From DATEPR01 sp036273855 (GTDB lineage: Bacteria > Actinomycetota > Actinomycetes > Mycobacteriales > Pseudonocardiaceae), in assembly GCA_036273855.1 (NCBI GenBank), contig DASUGU010000036.1:26755-90754 (forward strand): a stretch of 64,000 nt of DNA. Reading direction: 5' to 3'. Below are positions 50,969-58,386 of the stretch, piece after piece. Each line of letters opens with the position of its first letter. The stretch's first letter is position 1. The notes beneath the pieces were generated by a model that searched no databases, had not been told where the DNA came from, and saw only the letters and a program-made list of their open reading frames with translations. The position numbers were made by a program, and so were the translations under genes.

Positions 50969-51772
50969 ATGACAGCCATGATCCCCGTCCCGGACCCGGC
51001 GATCCTGAGCCCGGCACAGGCGCGGCAGTCCTTCCGCGAGGGCACCCGCCGGCCGACCGCCGGCTGGTCGCTCGGCTACGCGCAGGCCAACCTGATCGCG
51101 GTACCGGTCGACTGGGCCTACGACGTGCTGCTGTTCTGCCAGCGCAACCCGAAACCGTGCCCGGTGCTGGACATCACCGACCCCGGCGCGATCCGGACGG
51201 TGCTGGCCGAGGACGCCGACCTGCGCACCGACCTGCCCGGCTACCGGGTCTGGCGGCACGGCGAGCTGGTGGCCTCACCGAACGAGGTGACCGGTCTGTG
51301 GTCGGGTGAACTGGTCACGTTCCTGCTCGGGTGCAGCTTCACGTTCGAAACGGCCCTGGGCGAGGCGTGGCTGCCGTTGCGGCACGTGGAGCAGGGCACG
51401 AACGTGCCGATGTACGTGACGAACCGGCAGTGCCGGCCGGCCGGTCGGCTGCACGGGCCGCTGGTGGTCTCGATGCGGCCGATCCCCGGCGAACTGGTGG
51501 ACACGGCCGCCCGGCTCACCGGCCGGATGCCCGCGGTGCACGGCGCCCCCGTGCACGTCGGCGACCCGGCCGCGCTGGGCATCGCCGACCTGGACCGGCC
51601 CGATTTCGGTGCTGCCGTGCGGGCCGAACCCGGTGACGTACCGATGTTCTGGGCGTGCGGCGTGACACCGCAGGCCGCGGTGATGGCGTCCCGGCCGCCG
51701 TTCGCCATCACCCACCAGCCCGGCCACATGTTCATCACCGACGTGCGGGACACCGAGTACCGGATCGCCTGA
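50969..51772 (+). CDS. DUF1445 (UPF0317) putative hydro-lyase
   Basis: A 267-residue protein of the DUF1445 family, annotated as putative hydro-lyase. Mammalian DGLUCY, which has this domain, converts D-glutamate to 5-oxo-D-proline, and bacterial members (YcsI) neighbour 5-oxoprolinase genes. Characteristic segments are GYAQANLIAVP, FLLGCSFTFETAL, MYVTNRQCRPAGRLHGPLVVSMRP and FWACGVTPQAAV with HQPGHMFITD. AAGGAG before the ATG. Probably cotranscribed with the MFS gene. The D-glutamate link is inference. Confidence 0.9.
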   Translation: MTAMIPVPDPAILSPAQARQSFREGTRRPTAGWSLGYAQANLIAVPVDWAYDVLLFCQRNPKPCPVLDITDPGAIRTVLAEDADLRTDLPGYRVWRHGELVASPNEVTGLWSGELVTFLLGCSFTFETALGEAWLPLRHVEQGTNVPMYVTNRQCRPAGRLHGPLVVSMRPIPGELVDTAARLTGRMPAVHGAPVHVGDPAALGIADLDRPDFGAAVRAEPGDVPMFWACGVTPQAAVMASRPPFAITHQPGHMFITDVRDTEYRIA

Positions 51773-51791
51773 CGCCGACGCGGGCCTCGCG

Positions 51792-52838
51792 CTACACCAG
51801 CGGTAGCGCGGGGTCCGCGGAGATGTCCAGGGCGGACGGCGCGGTCCCGGCGGCCACCAGGTGCACACCCAGGGCCGCCACCATGGCGCCGTTGTCGGTG
51901 CACAGCCTGGGTCGCGGCACCCGCAGCGTGACACCCGCTGTGTCGCACCGGGTCTGGGCGAGGGCGCGCAGCCGCGAGTTGGCCGCGACGCCGCCGCCGA
52001 TCAGCAACTGGTCGATGCCCGCGTCGGTCGCGGCCCGGATCGCCTTGGCGGTCAACACGTCCACCACGGCCTCCTGGAACGAGGCCGCCACGTCCGACAC
52101 CGGCACGTCCAGCCCGGCCCGCTGGCGGGCCTCCACCCACCGGGCCACCGCGGTCTTCAGGCCGGAGAAGGAGAAGTCGTAGGCCGCGTCCCTCGGACCG
52201 GTCAGGCCGCGCGGGAACGCGATGGCCGCCGGGTCGCCCTCGCGCGCCGCCCGGTCCACGTACGGGCCGCCGGGGAACGGCAGGCCGAGCAGCCGGGCCA
52301 CCTTGTCGAACGCCTCGCCGGCCGCGTCGTCGATGGTGGCGCCGAGGGTGCGGATCGGGCTGGCCAGGTCGGTGACCGCCAGCAGGCTGGAGTGCCCGCC
52401 CGACACCAGCAGCGCGAGGCTCGGCCGGTCCAGCGGACCGTGCTCCACGGTGTCCACCGCGACGTGCGCGCCCAGGTGGTTCACCCCGTACAGCGGCACG
52501 TCCCAGGCCAGCGCGTACGCCTTTGCGGCGGCCAGGCCGACCAGCAGCGCACCGGCCAGGCCAGGGCCGGCCGTCACCGCGATCGCGTCCACATCGGACG
52601 GTTTGACACCCGCGACGTCCAACGCCCGCGTGACGGTCGGGACCATCGCCTCCAGGTGCGCCCGGCTGGCCACCTCGGGCACCACGCCGCCGAACCGCGC
52701 GTGTTCGTCCACACTGGACGCGATCTCGTCGGCGAGCAGCTCGACCGTGCCGTCCGCCCGGCGCCGCACGACGCCGACGCCGGTCTCGTCGCAGGACGTC
52801 TCGAAGCCGACGACGAGCACGTCACCCAGCACACTCAT
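51792..52838 (-). CDS. tsaD: tRNA t6A threonylcarbamoyltransferase TsaD
   Basis: A 348-residue ASKHA-fold enzyme that transfers threonylcarbamoyl to A37 of ANN-decoding tRNAs with TsaB and TsaE. Metal ligands HLGAH (HxxxH), the GFETSCDETGVGVV N-terminus, LVSGGHSSL phosphate loop and CTDNGAMVAA with the third ligand Asp are present. The ATG overlaps the rimI stop by four bases (ATGA); last gene of tsaB-rimI-tsaD. Confidence 0.97.
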   Translation of the reverse strand: MSVLGDVLVVGFETSCDETGVGVVRRRADGTVELLADEIASSVDEHARFGGVVPEVASRAHLEAMVPTVTRALDVAGVKPSDVDAIAVTAGPGLAGALLVGLAAAKAYALAWDVPLYGVNHLGAHVAVDTVEHGPLDRPSLALLVSGGHSSLLAVTDLASPIRTLGATIDDAAGEAFDKVARLLGLPFPGGPYVDRAAREGDPAAIAFPRGLTGPRDAAYDFSFSGLKTAVARWVEARQRAGLDVPVSDVAASFQEAVVDVLTAKAIRAATDAGIDQLLIGGGVAANSRLRALAQTRCDTAGVTLRVPRPRLCTDNGAMVAALGVHLVAAGTAPSALDISADPALPLV

Positions 52839-53317
52839 TCGAATCCCTCGCGGCCGGCCGGTGGCCTGCCCATCGTGTAGGCGTCCGCGTTGGACGGCTG
52901 GTAGTAGCGCCTGCGCACGCCGAGCCGGACGAAGCCGTGTGCCTCGTACAGCCGGATCGCGGGCTCGTTGTCGGTGCGGACCTCCAGGAACACCGGCGCG
53001 GCCACCTCGTCGGCGACGGCCAGCACGGCACGCAGCAGCGCGGTGCCCACGCCCCTGCCCTGCCAGTCCGGGTCCACGCCGATGGTGTGCACGCTGGCCT
53101 CCAGGTCACCCGTCCGCCCGGCGACGGCCAGCCCGGCGTAGCCGATCAGGGTGTCGCCCGCGTAGGCGCCGAAGTAGTAGTGGCCGGCGCGCAGCTCGGA
53201 GCGCAGCGTGGCCAGGCTCCACGGGTCGTCATCCGGGAACAGCACCCGCTCCAGTTCGGCGCAGCGGGGCAGGTCGGACTCGCGTAGCTGGGCCACCCGG
53301 ACGGCGACCGTGGTCAT
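52835..53317 (-). CDS. rimI: Ribosomal S18 N-acetyltransferase RimI
   Basis: A 160-residue GNAT protein: CAELERVLFPDDDPWSLATL at the N-terminus, acetyl-CoA loop WQGRGVGTALL and FLEVRTDNEPAIRLYEAHGF with the final YYQP...DAYTMGRP. Position between tsaB and tsaD is the standard one. It overlaps tsaB and tsaD by four bases each (ATGA). The frame is open further upstream without similarity. In mycobacteria the homologue may have broader substrates than S18. Confidence 0.94.
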   Translation of the reverse strand: MTTVAVRVAQLRESDLPRCAELERVLFPDDDPWSLATLRSELRAGHYYFGAYAGDTLIGYAGLAVAGRTGDLEASVHTIGVDPDWQGRGVGTALLRAVLAVADEVAAPVFLEVRTDNEPAIRLYEAHGFVRLGVRRRYYQPSNADAYTMGRPPAGREGFE

Positions 53318-53976
53318 GCGGTGACCTTCTTCCTCGGCCCGGGCTCGACGGCGTCCGGCCGGCGCAGGTACAGCGGCCGGAACTCGTCCGGCGTCGCACC
53401 GGCCAGCACCTGGTCGGCGACGACGGCGACCAGCCCGGCGGGCGACGGGTACTCGGGCGCCACCACCGGCAGGCCCAGCACGTCGGCGTAGCGGGTGGCG
53501 CCCTCGCCGGCCGCGGCCTCGGCGGCGTAACCGGTGAGCGTGGCCGGCGTGACCACGTCCGGGCCTGCGGTCCGGTGACCGGCGGCGTCGTAGGCGGCCC
53601 AGTAGACCTCGCGGCGCCGGGCATCGGTGACCACCAGCAGCGGTGCGCCGGTCCGCGCGTCGTGGGCGATCGCGTCCAGCGTGCACACCCCGTACACGGG
53701 CCGGCCCAGCCCGTGGCCGAGCGCGGCGGCCGTGACCATGCCGACCCGCAGGCCGGTGAACGGCCCGGGTCCGGTGCCGCACACGACGGCGTCGACGTCA
53801 CCGATGCGCAGCCCGGCATCGGCGAGCGCCGCCTGGACGTGCGGGGTGAGCAACTCGCCGTGCGCGCGGGCGTCGACGGTGACGCAGGCGGCCAGTTGTT
53901 CGGCGGTCCCGGCGTCCAGTCTCACGACACCTGCGGTCACCGCGGGGGTGGCAGTGTCGACGGCGAGCACGATCAC
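53314..53976 (-). CDS. tsaB: tRNA t6A biosynthesis dimerisation protein TsaB
   Basis: A 220-residue non-catalytic ASKHA-fold partner of TsaD: VIVLAVDTATPAVTAGVV, DARAHGELLTPHV and CGTGPGPFTGLRVGMVTA. The GTG at 53976 gives the family start; a longer frame covers an unrelated stretch that belongs to the divergent MerR region. It heads the operon tsaB-rimI-tsaD. tsaE lies 3 kb away, separated by the MerR-thioredoxin-matB genes. Confidence 0.95.
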   Translation of the reverse strand: MIVLAVDTATPAVTAGVVRLDAGTAEQLAACVTVDARAHGELLTPHVQAALADAGLRIGDVDAVVCGTGPGPFTGLRVGMVTAAALGHGLGRPVYGVCTLDAIAHDARTGAPLLVVTDARRREVYWAAYDAAGHRTAGPDVVTPATLTGYAAEAAAGEGATRYADVLGLPVVAPEYPSPAGLVAVVADQVLAGATPDEFRPLYLRRPDAVEPGPRKKVTA

Positions 53977-54000
53977 GGTGTTCAGGGTACGAGAGCTGGA

Positions 54001-54018
54001 CTTGACGCCGATGTCAAG
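54001..54018. promoter_or_regulatory. MerR-type operator
   Basis: CTTGAC-GCCGAT-GTCAAG, perfect 6-bp arms, including a TTGAC -35-like core. Located 37 bp before the MerR start and between divergent tsaB and merR genes; may be the MerR autoregulatory site. Confidence 0.5.
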
Positions 54019-54054
54019 GCTTACCGTCGGTCGGGTACGAGGGAGGGAGGACGG

Positions 54055-54456
54055 ATGCGCATCGGGGAACTGGCCGAGCGGGCCGGCACGAGCAGCAGGT
54101 CCCTGCGGTACTACGAGCAGCAGGGCCTGTTGTCGACGCGGCGCACGGCGAGCGGTCACCGCGACTACGACGAGTCGGACCTGCGGCTGGTGCACCAGAT
54201 CCGCGAGCTGTTGGCGATCGGTTTCGGGCTGGAGGAGACCCGGCCGTTCGTCGAGTGCCTGCGGTCCGGGCACGAGTCCGGCGGCGAGTGCCCCGCGTCG
54301 ATCGCGGTGTACCGGCGCAAGCTCGCCGAGGTCGAGTCGTGCATCGACCGGCTCACCGAGGTCCGCGACCACCTGCGGGAGCAGCTGACTGCTCACTGCG
54401 ACGCGCCGATGACCGGGAAGGAGTCGCCATGTCAGTACCGACACGGCGGGGAGTGA
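54055..54456 (+). CDS. MerR-family regulator paired with thioredoxin
   Basis: A 133-residue MerR protein: HTH MRIGELAERAGTSSRSLRYYEQQGL, coiled-coil dimer helix (CIDRLTEVRDHLREQL) and three or more Cys in the C-terminal half (VECLRSGHESGGECPASIA, AHCDAP, PCQY). The Cys may make it a thiol-redox or metal sensor. GGGAGG precedes the ATG. The end overlaps the thioredoxin gene by 28 bp in another frame, so both proteins are made from one message. Confidence 0.9.
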   Translation: MRIGELAERAGTSSRSLRYYEQQGLLSTRRTASGHRDYDESDLRLVHQIRELLAIGFGLEETRPFVECLRSGHESGGECPASIAVYRRKLAEVESCIDRLTEVRDHLREQLTAHCDAPMTGKESPCQYRHGGE

Positions 54457-54767
54457 CCGAGGTAACCGATGCGACCTTCGCCACCGAGGTGTTGGCCGCC
54501 GACCAGCCGGTGCTGGTCGAGTTCTGGGCGACGTGGTGCGGGCCGTGCCGGATGCTCGGGCCGGTCCTCGCCGAGCTGGCCGAGGAACACGCGGACCGGT
54601 GGCGGGTGGTGAAGATGGATTCGGACGCCAACCAGACGACCGTGCGGGACCTGCGGATCATGGGCGTGCCCACGATGATGTTGTTCAAGGACGGCGAGGC
54701 GGTCGCGTCGCTGGTCGGGGCGCGATCCAAGTCGGCCGTGTGGAAAGCGTTCGAGCAGCACCTCTGA
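54429..54767 (+). CDS. trxA: Thioredoxin
   Basis: A 112-residue thioredoxin: EFWATWCGPCRMLGPVLAEL with the redox-active CGPC, conserved cis-Pro in IMGVPTMMLFKDG. Reduces protein disulphides in the cytoplasm, powered by thioredoxin reductase (not in the window). GAAGGAG lies just before the ATG, inside the merR gene. The overlap suggests the MerR protein controls this thioredoxin. Confidence 0.95.
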   Translation: MSVPTRRGVTEVTDATFATEVLAADQPVLVEFWATWCGPCRMLGPVLAELAEEHADRWRVVKMDSDANQTTVRDLRIMGVPTMMLFKDGEAVASLVGARSKSAVWKAFEQHL

Positions 54768-54891
54768 TCCGCGCGTCCCAGGGTGTGGAACGCGAGCAAC
54801 CGAAGCCGGACCGGTCACGTCCTTACCGTGAGCGGACCTGACCAGTCCGGCTCGACACCGGGTCCTGGATCTCGGTGTGCCTTCGATGGTC

Positions 54892-54919
54892 GGGGGGTCG
54901 CCGTTCGCGGCGGCCCCCC
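54892..54919 (+). terminator. Hairpin with TTCG tetraloop after trxA
   Basis: 12-bp stem GGGGGGTCGCCG / CGGCGGCCCCCC (one G-T pair) around a TTCG tetraloop, 125 bp after the trxA stop. It is very stable and sits upstream of the matB promoter. Confidence 0.75.
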
Positions 54920-54997
54920 GGCGCATGTTCTCCGACGTTGCCGATAGCCGGACGGTTCCCTTCTTCCGGACGGCTGTCGTGGCCGCGGTCGGTGTCG

Positions 54998-55020
54998 GCC
55001 CACGGCGGTCCGCCGTGGGC
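54998..55020. promoter_or_regulatory. Inverted repeat in matB promoter
   Basis: GCCCACGGCG-GTC-CGCCGTGGGC, perfect 10-bp arms, ending six bases before the matB -10. Placed over the -35 region; a likely operator, or a hairpin of an upstream transcript. Confidence 0.5.
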
Positions 55021-55025
55021 GCAAG

Positions 55026-55031
55026 TAATGT
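55026..55031 (+). promoter_or_regulatory. -10 element of leaderless matB
   Basis: TAATGT seven bases before the matB ATG; no Shine-Dalgarno is present. Fits leaderless transcription. Confidence 0.55.
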
Positions 55032-55038
55032 CGCTGAC

Positions 55039-56475
55039 ATGCTGTTTCCTCGGTTGGCGGCCGATTCCGACTCCCGTGTCGCGCTGGATTTCGGGTCGCG
55101 ACGGCTCACGTACGCCGAGCTCGCCGACGTCGTCGCGGGGTTGGTACCGGGTCTGACCGGCGCGAACCGGGTCGCGGTGTGGGCGACGCCGACGATGGAG
55201 ACGGTGGCCGGGGTGGTCGCCGCGCTGTATGCCGGGGCCGCGGTGGTGCCGCTGAACCCGAAGATCGGTGAGCGTGAATTGGCTCACATCCTCCAGGACA
55301 GCCGGCCGGACATGGTGCTCGCCCGTGCCGAGGACCGGCTGCCGGCCGGGCTCGGGCTGCCCCGCCGGGATGTGTCGTTGGCGTTGTCGGGCGCCGAGTT
55401 GACCGCCGAGCGGTCGATCGACGAGAGCCCGGCCTTCATCGTCTACACGTCCGGAACAACGGGTTCGCCCAAAGGCGTGGTGCACGCCACGCGGGCGATC
55501 GTCAGCAACCTGGACGCGCTCGCGGCGGCCTGGGAGTGGACCGAGCACGACACGGTGGTGCACGCGCTGCCGATGTTCCACGTGCACGGGTTGATCGTGG
55601 CGACGCTCGGGCCGTTGCGGCTGGGTGGGACGGTGCGGCACCTGGGGCGGTTCGACGAGGCGGCGGTGGCGGCGGAGCTGGCCGACGGCGCGGTGATGTT
55701 CGGGGTGCCGACGATGTACCACCGGCTGGCGTCGGCGGTCGCGGACTCGCGGGAGTTGGCCGAGGCGGTGGGCAAGGCCCGGTTGCTGGTGTCCGGTTCG
55801 GCGGCGCTCCCGGTGGGGGTGCACCAGCGGATCGAGGAGGCGACGGGTCAGCGGGTGGTGGAGCGGTACGGGCTGACCGAGACGCTGATGAACACGGCGG
55901 TGCGCGCGGACGGGACACGCGAGGCGGGCCTGGTGGGGCCTGCGGTGCCCGGGGTGGACGTGCGGCTGGTGGACGAGGCCGGGGCCGCGCTGGACGGCTG
56001 GGGTTCCGCCGTGGTGGGCGAGATCGAGGTGCGCGGGCCGAACCTGTTCCTGGGATACCTGAACCGCCCCGACGCGACGGCGGCCGCGTTCCGGGACGGA
56101 TGGTTCCGGACGGGTGACATCGGTACGCGGACAGCGGACGGCCAGCTGCGGATCGTGGGTCGGCGCGCGACGGACCTGATCAAGAGCGGCGGATACAAGA
56201 TCGGCGCGGGGGAGATCGAGAACGTGCTGGCGGAGCACGCCGGGGTGGTCGAGGTGGCCGTGACGGGCGAGCCGGACGACGATCTGGGTGAGCGGATCGT
56301 GGCGTGGGTGGTGGCAGGCGACCCGGCGCCGGAACCCGAGGCGCTGATCGACCTGGTGGCGCGACAGTTGGCCCCGCACAAGCGCCCGAGAGTGGTCCGG
56401 TTCGTGGATGTACTGCCCCGCAACGAAATGGGCAAGGTCCTGAAGCGAGAACTGAGGGCGGCAGCTGACCGCTGA
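55039..56475 (+). CDS. matB: Malonyl-CoA synthetase MatB
   Basis: A 478-residue AMP-forming acyl-CoA synthetase with strong similarity in outline to Streptomyces MatB: RVAVWATPTMETVAGVVAAL, P-loop YTSGTTGSPKGVVH, FHVHGLIVATLGPLRLGG, ERYGLTETLMNTAVRADG, GWFRTGDIGTR and IVGRRATDLIKSGGYKIGAGEIE with the catalytic C-terminal Lys (GKVLKREL). Makes malonyl- or methylmalonyl-CoA for fatty acid or polyketide synthesis. Start by family alignment and TAATGT seven bases upstream (leaderless); the frame opens 54 codons earlier without similarity. It ends six bases from the convergent small gene. Confidence 0.93.
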   Translation: MLFPRLAADSDSRVALDFGSRRLTYAELADVVAGLVPGLTGANRVAVWATPTMETVAGVVAALYAGAAVVPLNPKIGERELAHILQDSRPDMVLARAEDRLPAGLGLPRRDVSLALSGAELTAERSIDESPAFIVYTSGTTGSPKGVVHATRAIVSNLDALAAAWEWTEHDTVVHALPMFHVHGLIVATLGPLRLGGTVRHLGRFDEAAVAAELADGAVMFGVPTMYHRLASAVADSRELAEAVGKARLLVSGSAALPVGVHQRIEEATGQRVVERYGLTETLMNTAVRADGTREAGLVGPAVPGVDVRLVDEAGAALDGWGSAVVGEIEVRGPNLFLGYLNRPDATAAAFRDGWFRTGDIGTRTADGQLRIVGRRATDLIKSGGYKIGAGEIENVLAEHAGVVEVAVTGEPDDDLGERIVAWVVAGDPAPEPEALIDLVARQLAPHKRPRVVRFVDVLPRNEMGKVLKRELRAAADR

Positions 56476-56480
56476 CCGCT

Positions 56481-56792
56481 TCAGTGATGGACGGACCACG
56501 GCCCCCGGTCATCGGGGTTCGCTTCCCGGTAGGAACCGCCGGCCGCCAATGTGCAGTCCTGCACGGCGATCGGACCGAGGATCTGGCTGCCGCCACCCAG
56601 GGTCGAGCGCCCCACCACCTGAGCGCCGGAGAGATATCTGCCGCGAGAAATCAGCACCGACCACGGATCGAGGACGACGTTGCCGGACAACGCCAGATCG
56701 CACGTCTCGGCGAGACCGAGATAACCACACCGTGCGCGTGCCTTGTCCGTCATGGCGACGACGTCGCCGTCGGTCCTGGTCACGTGCTTCAT
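56481..56792 (-). CDS. Small beta-rich protein coupled to tsaE
   Basis: A 103-residue protein whose ATG overlaps the tsaE stop by four bases (ATGA), which supports it being real. The middle part (GYLGLAETCDLALSGNVVLD, then GRYLSGAQVVGRSTLGGG) is rich in beta strands and Gly, with three Cys. I do not recognise the family. Last gene in the run from glmS. Confidence 0.72.
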   Translation of the reverse strand: MKHVTRTDGDVVAMTDKARARCGYLGLAETCDLALSGNVVLDPWSVLISRGRYLSGAQVVGRSTLGGGSQILGPIAVQDCTLAAGGSYREANPDDRGPWSVHH

Positions 56793-57259
56793 TTCGCCAG
56801 GAGATCGGGGATTTCCCGCTCCACCCACGTGCCGTGCGGCTCGACGACGGCCGAACGGACGTCGTCGTCGTGGCGGTCCAGTCGTACCAGCAGGAAATCC
56901 CTGGACAACGCCTCCGCGACGCCCTCGCCCCACTCGACGACCACGGCCGCGTCCACGAGATCGGTGTCCAGGTCGAGGCCGTCCAACTGGTCCAGGTCGT
57001 CGCCGAGCCGGTAGGCGTCCACGTGCACCAGGGGGACACCGTCCGGCGCGGCCGGGCGATGGACCCGCGCGATCACGAACGTGGGCGAGCTGACCTGGCC
57101 GACCACGCCCATGCCGGCCGCGATTCCCTTGACCAGCACCGTCTTTCCCGCACCCAGCGGCCCGGACAGCAGCACCAGGTCGCCGGCCCGCAGCACCCGG
57201 CCCAACCGCTCGCCGAACGCCAGTGTGTCCTCGACCGCAGGGAGCACGATCGCGCTCAC
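56789..57259 (-). CDS. tsaE: tRNA t6A biosynthesis ATPase TsaE
   Basis: A 156-residue P-loop ATPase that resets the TsaB-TsaD complex. Walker A GPLGAGKTVLVKGIAAG, SSPTFVIARVH, HVDAYRLGDDLDQLDGLDLD (Walker B-like) and VVVEWGEG are typical. The GTG at 57259 overlaps the hydrolase stop by four bases (GTGA); an ATG four codons earlier is also possible. In mycobacteria tsaE and tsaB are adjacent; here they are apart. Confidence 0.95.
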   Translation of the reverse strand: MSAIVLPAVEDTLAFGERLGRVLRAGDLVLLSGPLGAGKTVLVKGIAAGMGVVGQVSSPTFVIARVHRPAAPDGVPLVHVDAYRLGDDLDQLDGLDLDTDLVDAAVVVEWGEGVAEALSRDFLLVRLDRHDDDVRSAVVEPHGTWVEREIPDLLAK

Positions 57260-58386
57260 GAGTTCCTCCATCGCCTGCGCAGCGCCCGCACCGGCCGCAC
57301 GCCGCCCGTGCAGTCGCGCAGCAGCGTCACCAGTTCCCCGGTGACCAGTTCGGGCTGTTCCAACATCACCATGTGCCCGGCGCCCGCCGCGCGGGCCAGC
57401 GTCGCCGTGGGCAGTTCCGTCGCGATCCGTTCCGCGTGCGAGAACGGCGTCAGCCGGTCCTCGTCACCGGAGAGCACCAGCACCTCGCAGTGCCGTAACC
57501 CGGCCAGTACCACGTACCGGTTGTGCGTGCCCAGCGACGGCAGGAAGTTCGTCAGCACCGGCACCGACGTCACGTCCAGCATCCGCACCATGTAGTCGAC
57601 CAGTTCCCGGGACACCGACCGGTCGCCGAACGCCAGCCGCCGCACGCCCTGCCTGGTCAGGCCACCACCGGCGGTCCGGATCCACTCCACCAGAACCGGC
57701 TGCCACGCGGCGAACCCGCCGACGGTCCTGGTCAGCGGGTTGTACCGGGACAGCACCGGCAGCGGCAGCCCGTGCCGGCCCACCTCGCCGGCCGACGTGC
57801 CGATCAGCGCGACTCCGCGCACCCGGTCGGCGAACAGTTCCGGCCGCTGTTCGGCCAGCGCCATGATCGTCATGCCGCCCATCGAGTGGCCGACCAGCAG
57901 CAGCGGCCCGTCCGGTGCCACCGACCGGATGACCACGTCCAGGTCTCGGCCCAACTGCTCGATCGTGCAGGACTTCGCGCCGGGGATGCCGGACCGGCCG
58001 TGGCCGCGCTGGTCGTACAGCACGAGCCGCACCCGAGGATCACGGCTGAGGGCCAGGTCCCGACGCTGGTAGTACCAGGATCGCCGGTCCAGGGCGAAAC
58101 CGTGCACCAGCACGACGGTCAGCTCCGCCTTGCCCTCGGCCGGGTCGACCTCCTCCACGGCGAGCGGCACACCGTCGTCGGCGGCCACCGTGCTCAGCCG
58201 CGACGGGCCGAGTTCGCTCAGCGGCACGCCGTCCGGGCCGGGCTCGTCGACGATCGGCGGTGCGGGCTGCTGGCCCTCGCGCGCCCTGACCCGCCGCGAC
58301 TGCACGACACCAGCCACGGTGAGTCCCGCCGCGACGGTCCCGGCGATGCCGCCGGCCACTGCGATCGCGCCCATCGGCAGCTTCAT
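57256..58386 (-). CDS. Alpha/beta hydrolase, membrane-anchored
   Basis: A 376-residue hydrolase with an N-terminal hydrophobic anchor or uncleaved signal (~5-28) and a hydrolase fold: oxyanion loop VVLVHGFALDRRSWYYQ, nucleophile GHSMGG, LSGDEDRLTPF (Asp) and GAGHMVMLEQPE (His). Similar hydrolases stand between alr and tsaE in many actinobacteria; their substrate is not known. Its ATG overlaps the alr stop by four bases, its stop the tsaE start. Role in cell envelope suggested by anchor and alr neighbour only. Confidence 0.9.
   Translation of the reverse strand: MKLPMGAIAVAGGIAGTVAAGLTVAGVVQSRRVRAREGQQPAPPIVDEPGPDGVPLSELGPSRLSTVAADDGVPLAVEEVDPAEGKAELTVVLVHGFALDRRSWYYQRRDLALSRDPRVRLVLYDQRGHGRSGIPGAKSCTIEQLGRDLDVVIRSVAPDGPLLLVGHSMGGMTIMALAEQRPELFADRVRGVALIGTSAGEVGRHGLPLPVLSRYNPLTRTVGGFAAWQPVLVEWIRTAGGGLTRQGVRRLAFGDRSVSRELVDYMVRMLDVTSVPVLTNFLPSLGTHNRYVVLAGLRHCEVLVLSGDEDRLTPFSHAERIATELPTATLARAAGAGHMVMLEQPELVTGELVTLLRDCTGGVRPVRALRRRWRNS

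Noticed and set aside
54877..55038. 54-residue N-terminal extension of MatB
   Set aside because: It lies across a strong terminator hairpin and palindrome, is not similar to MatB proteins, and the leaderless ATG at 55039 fits the family start.
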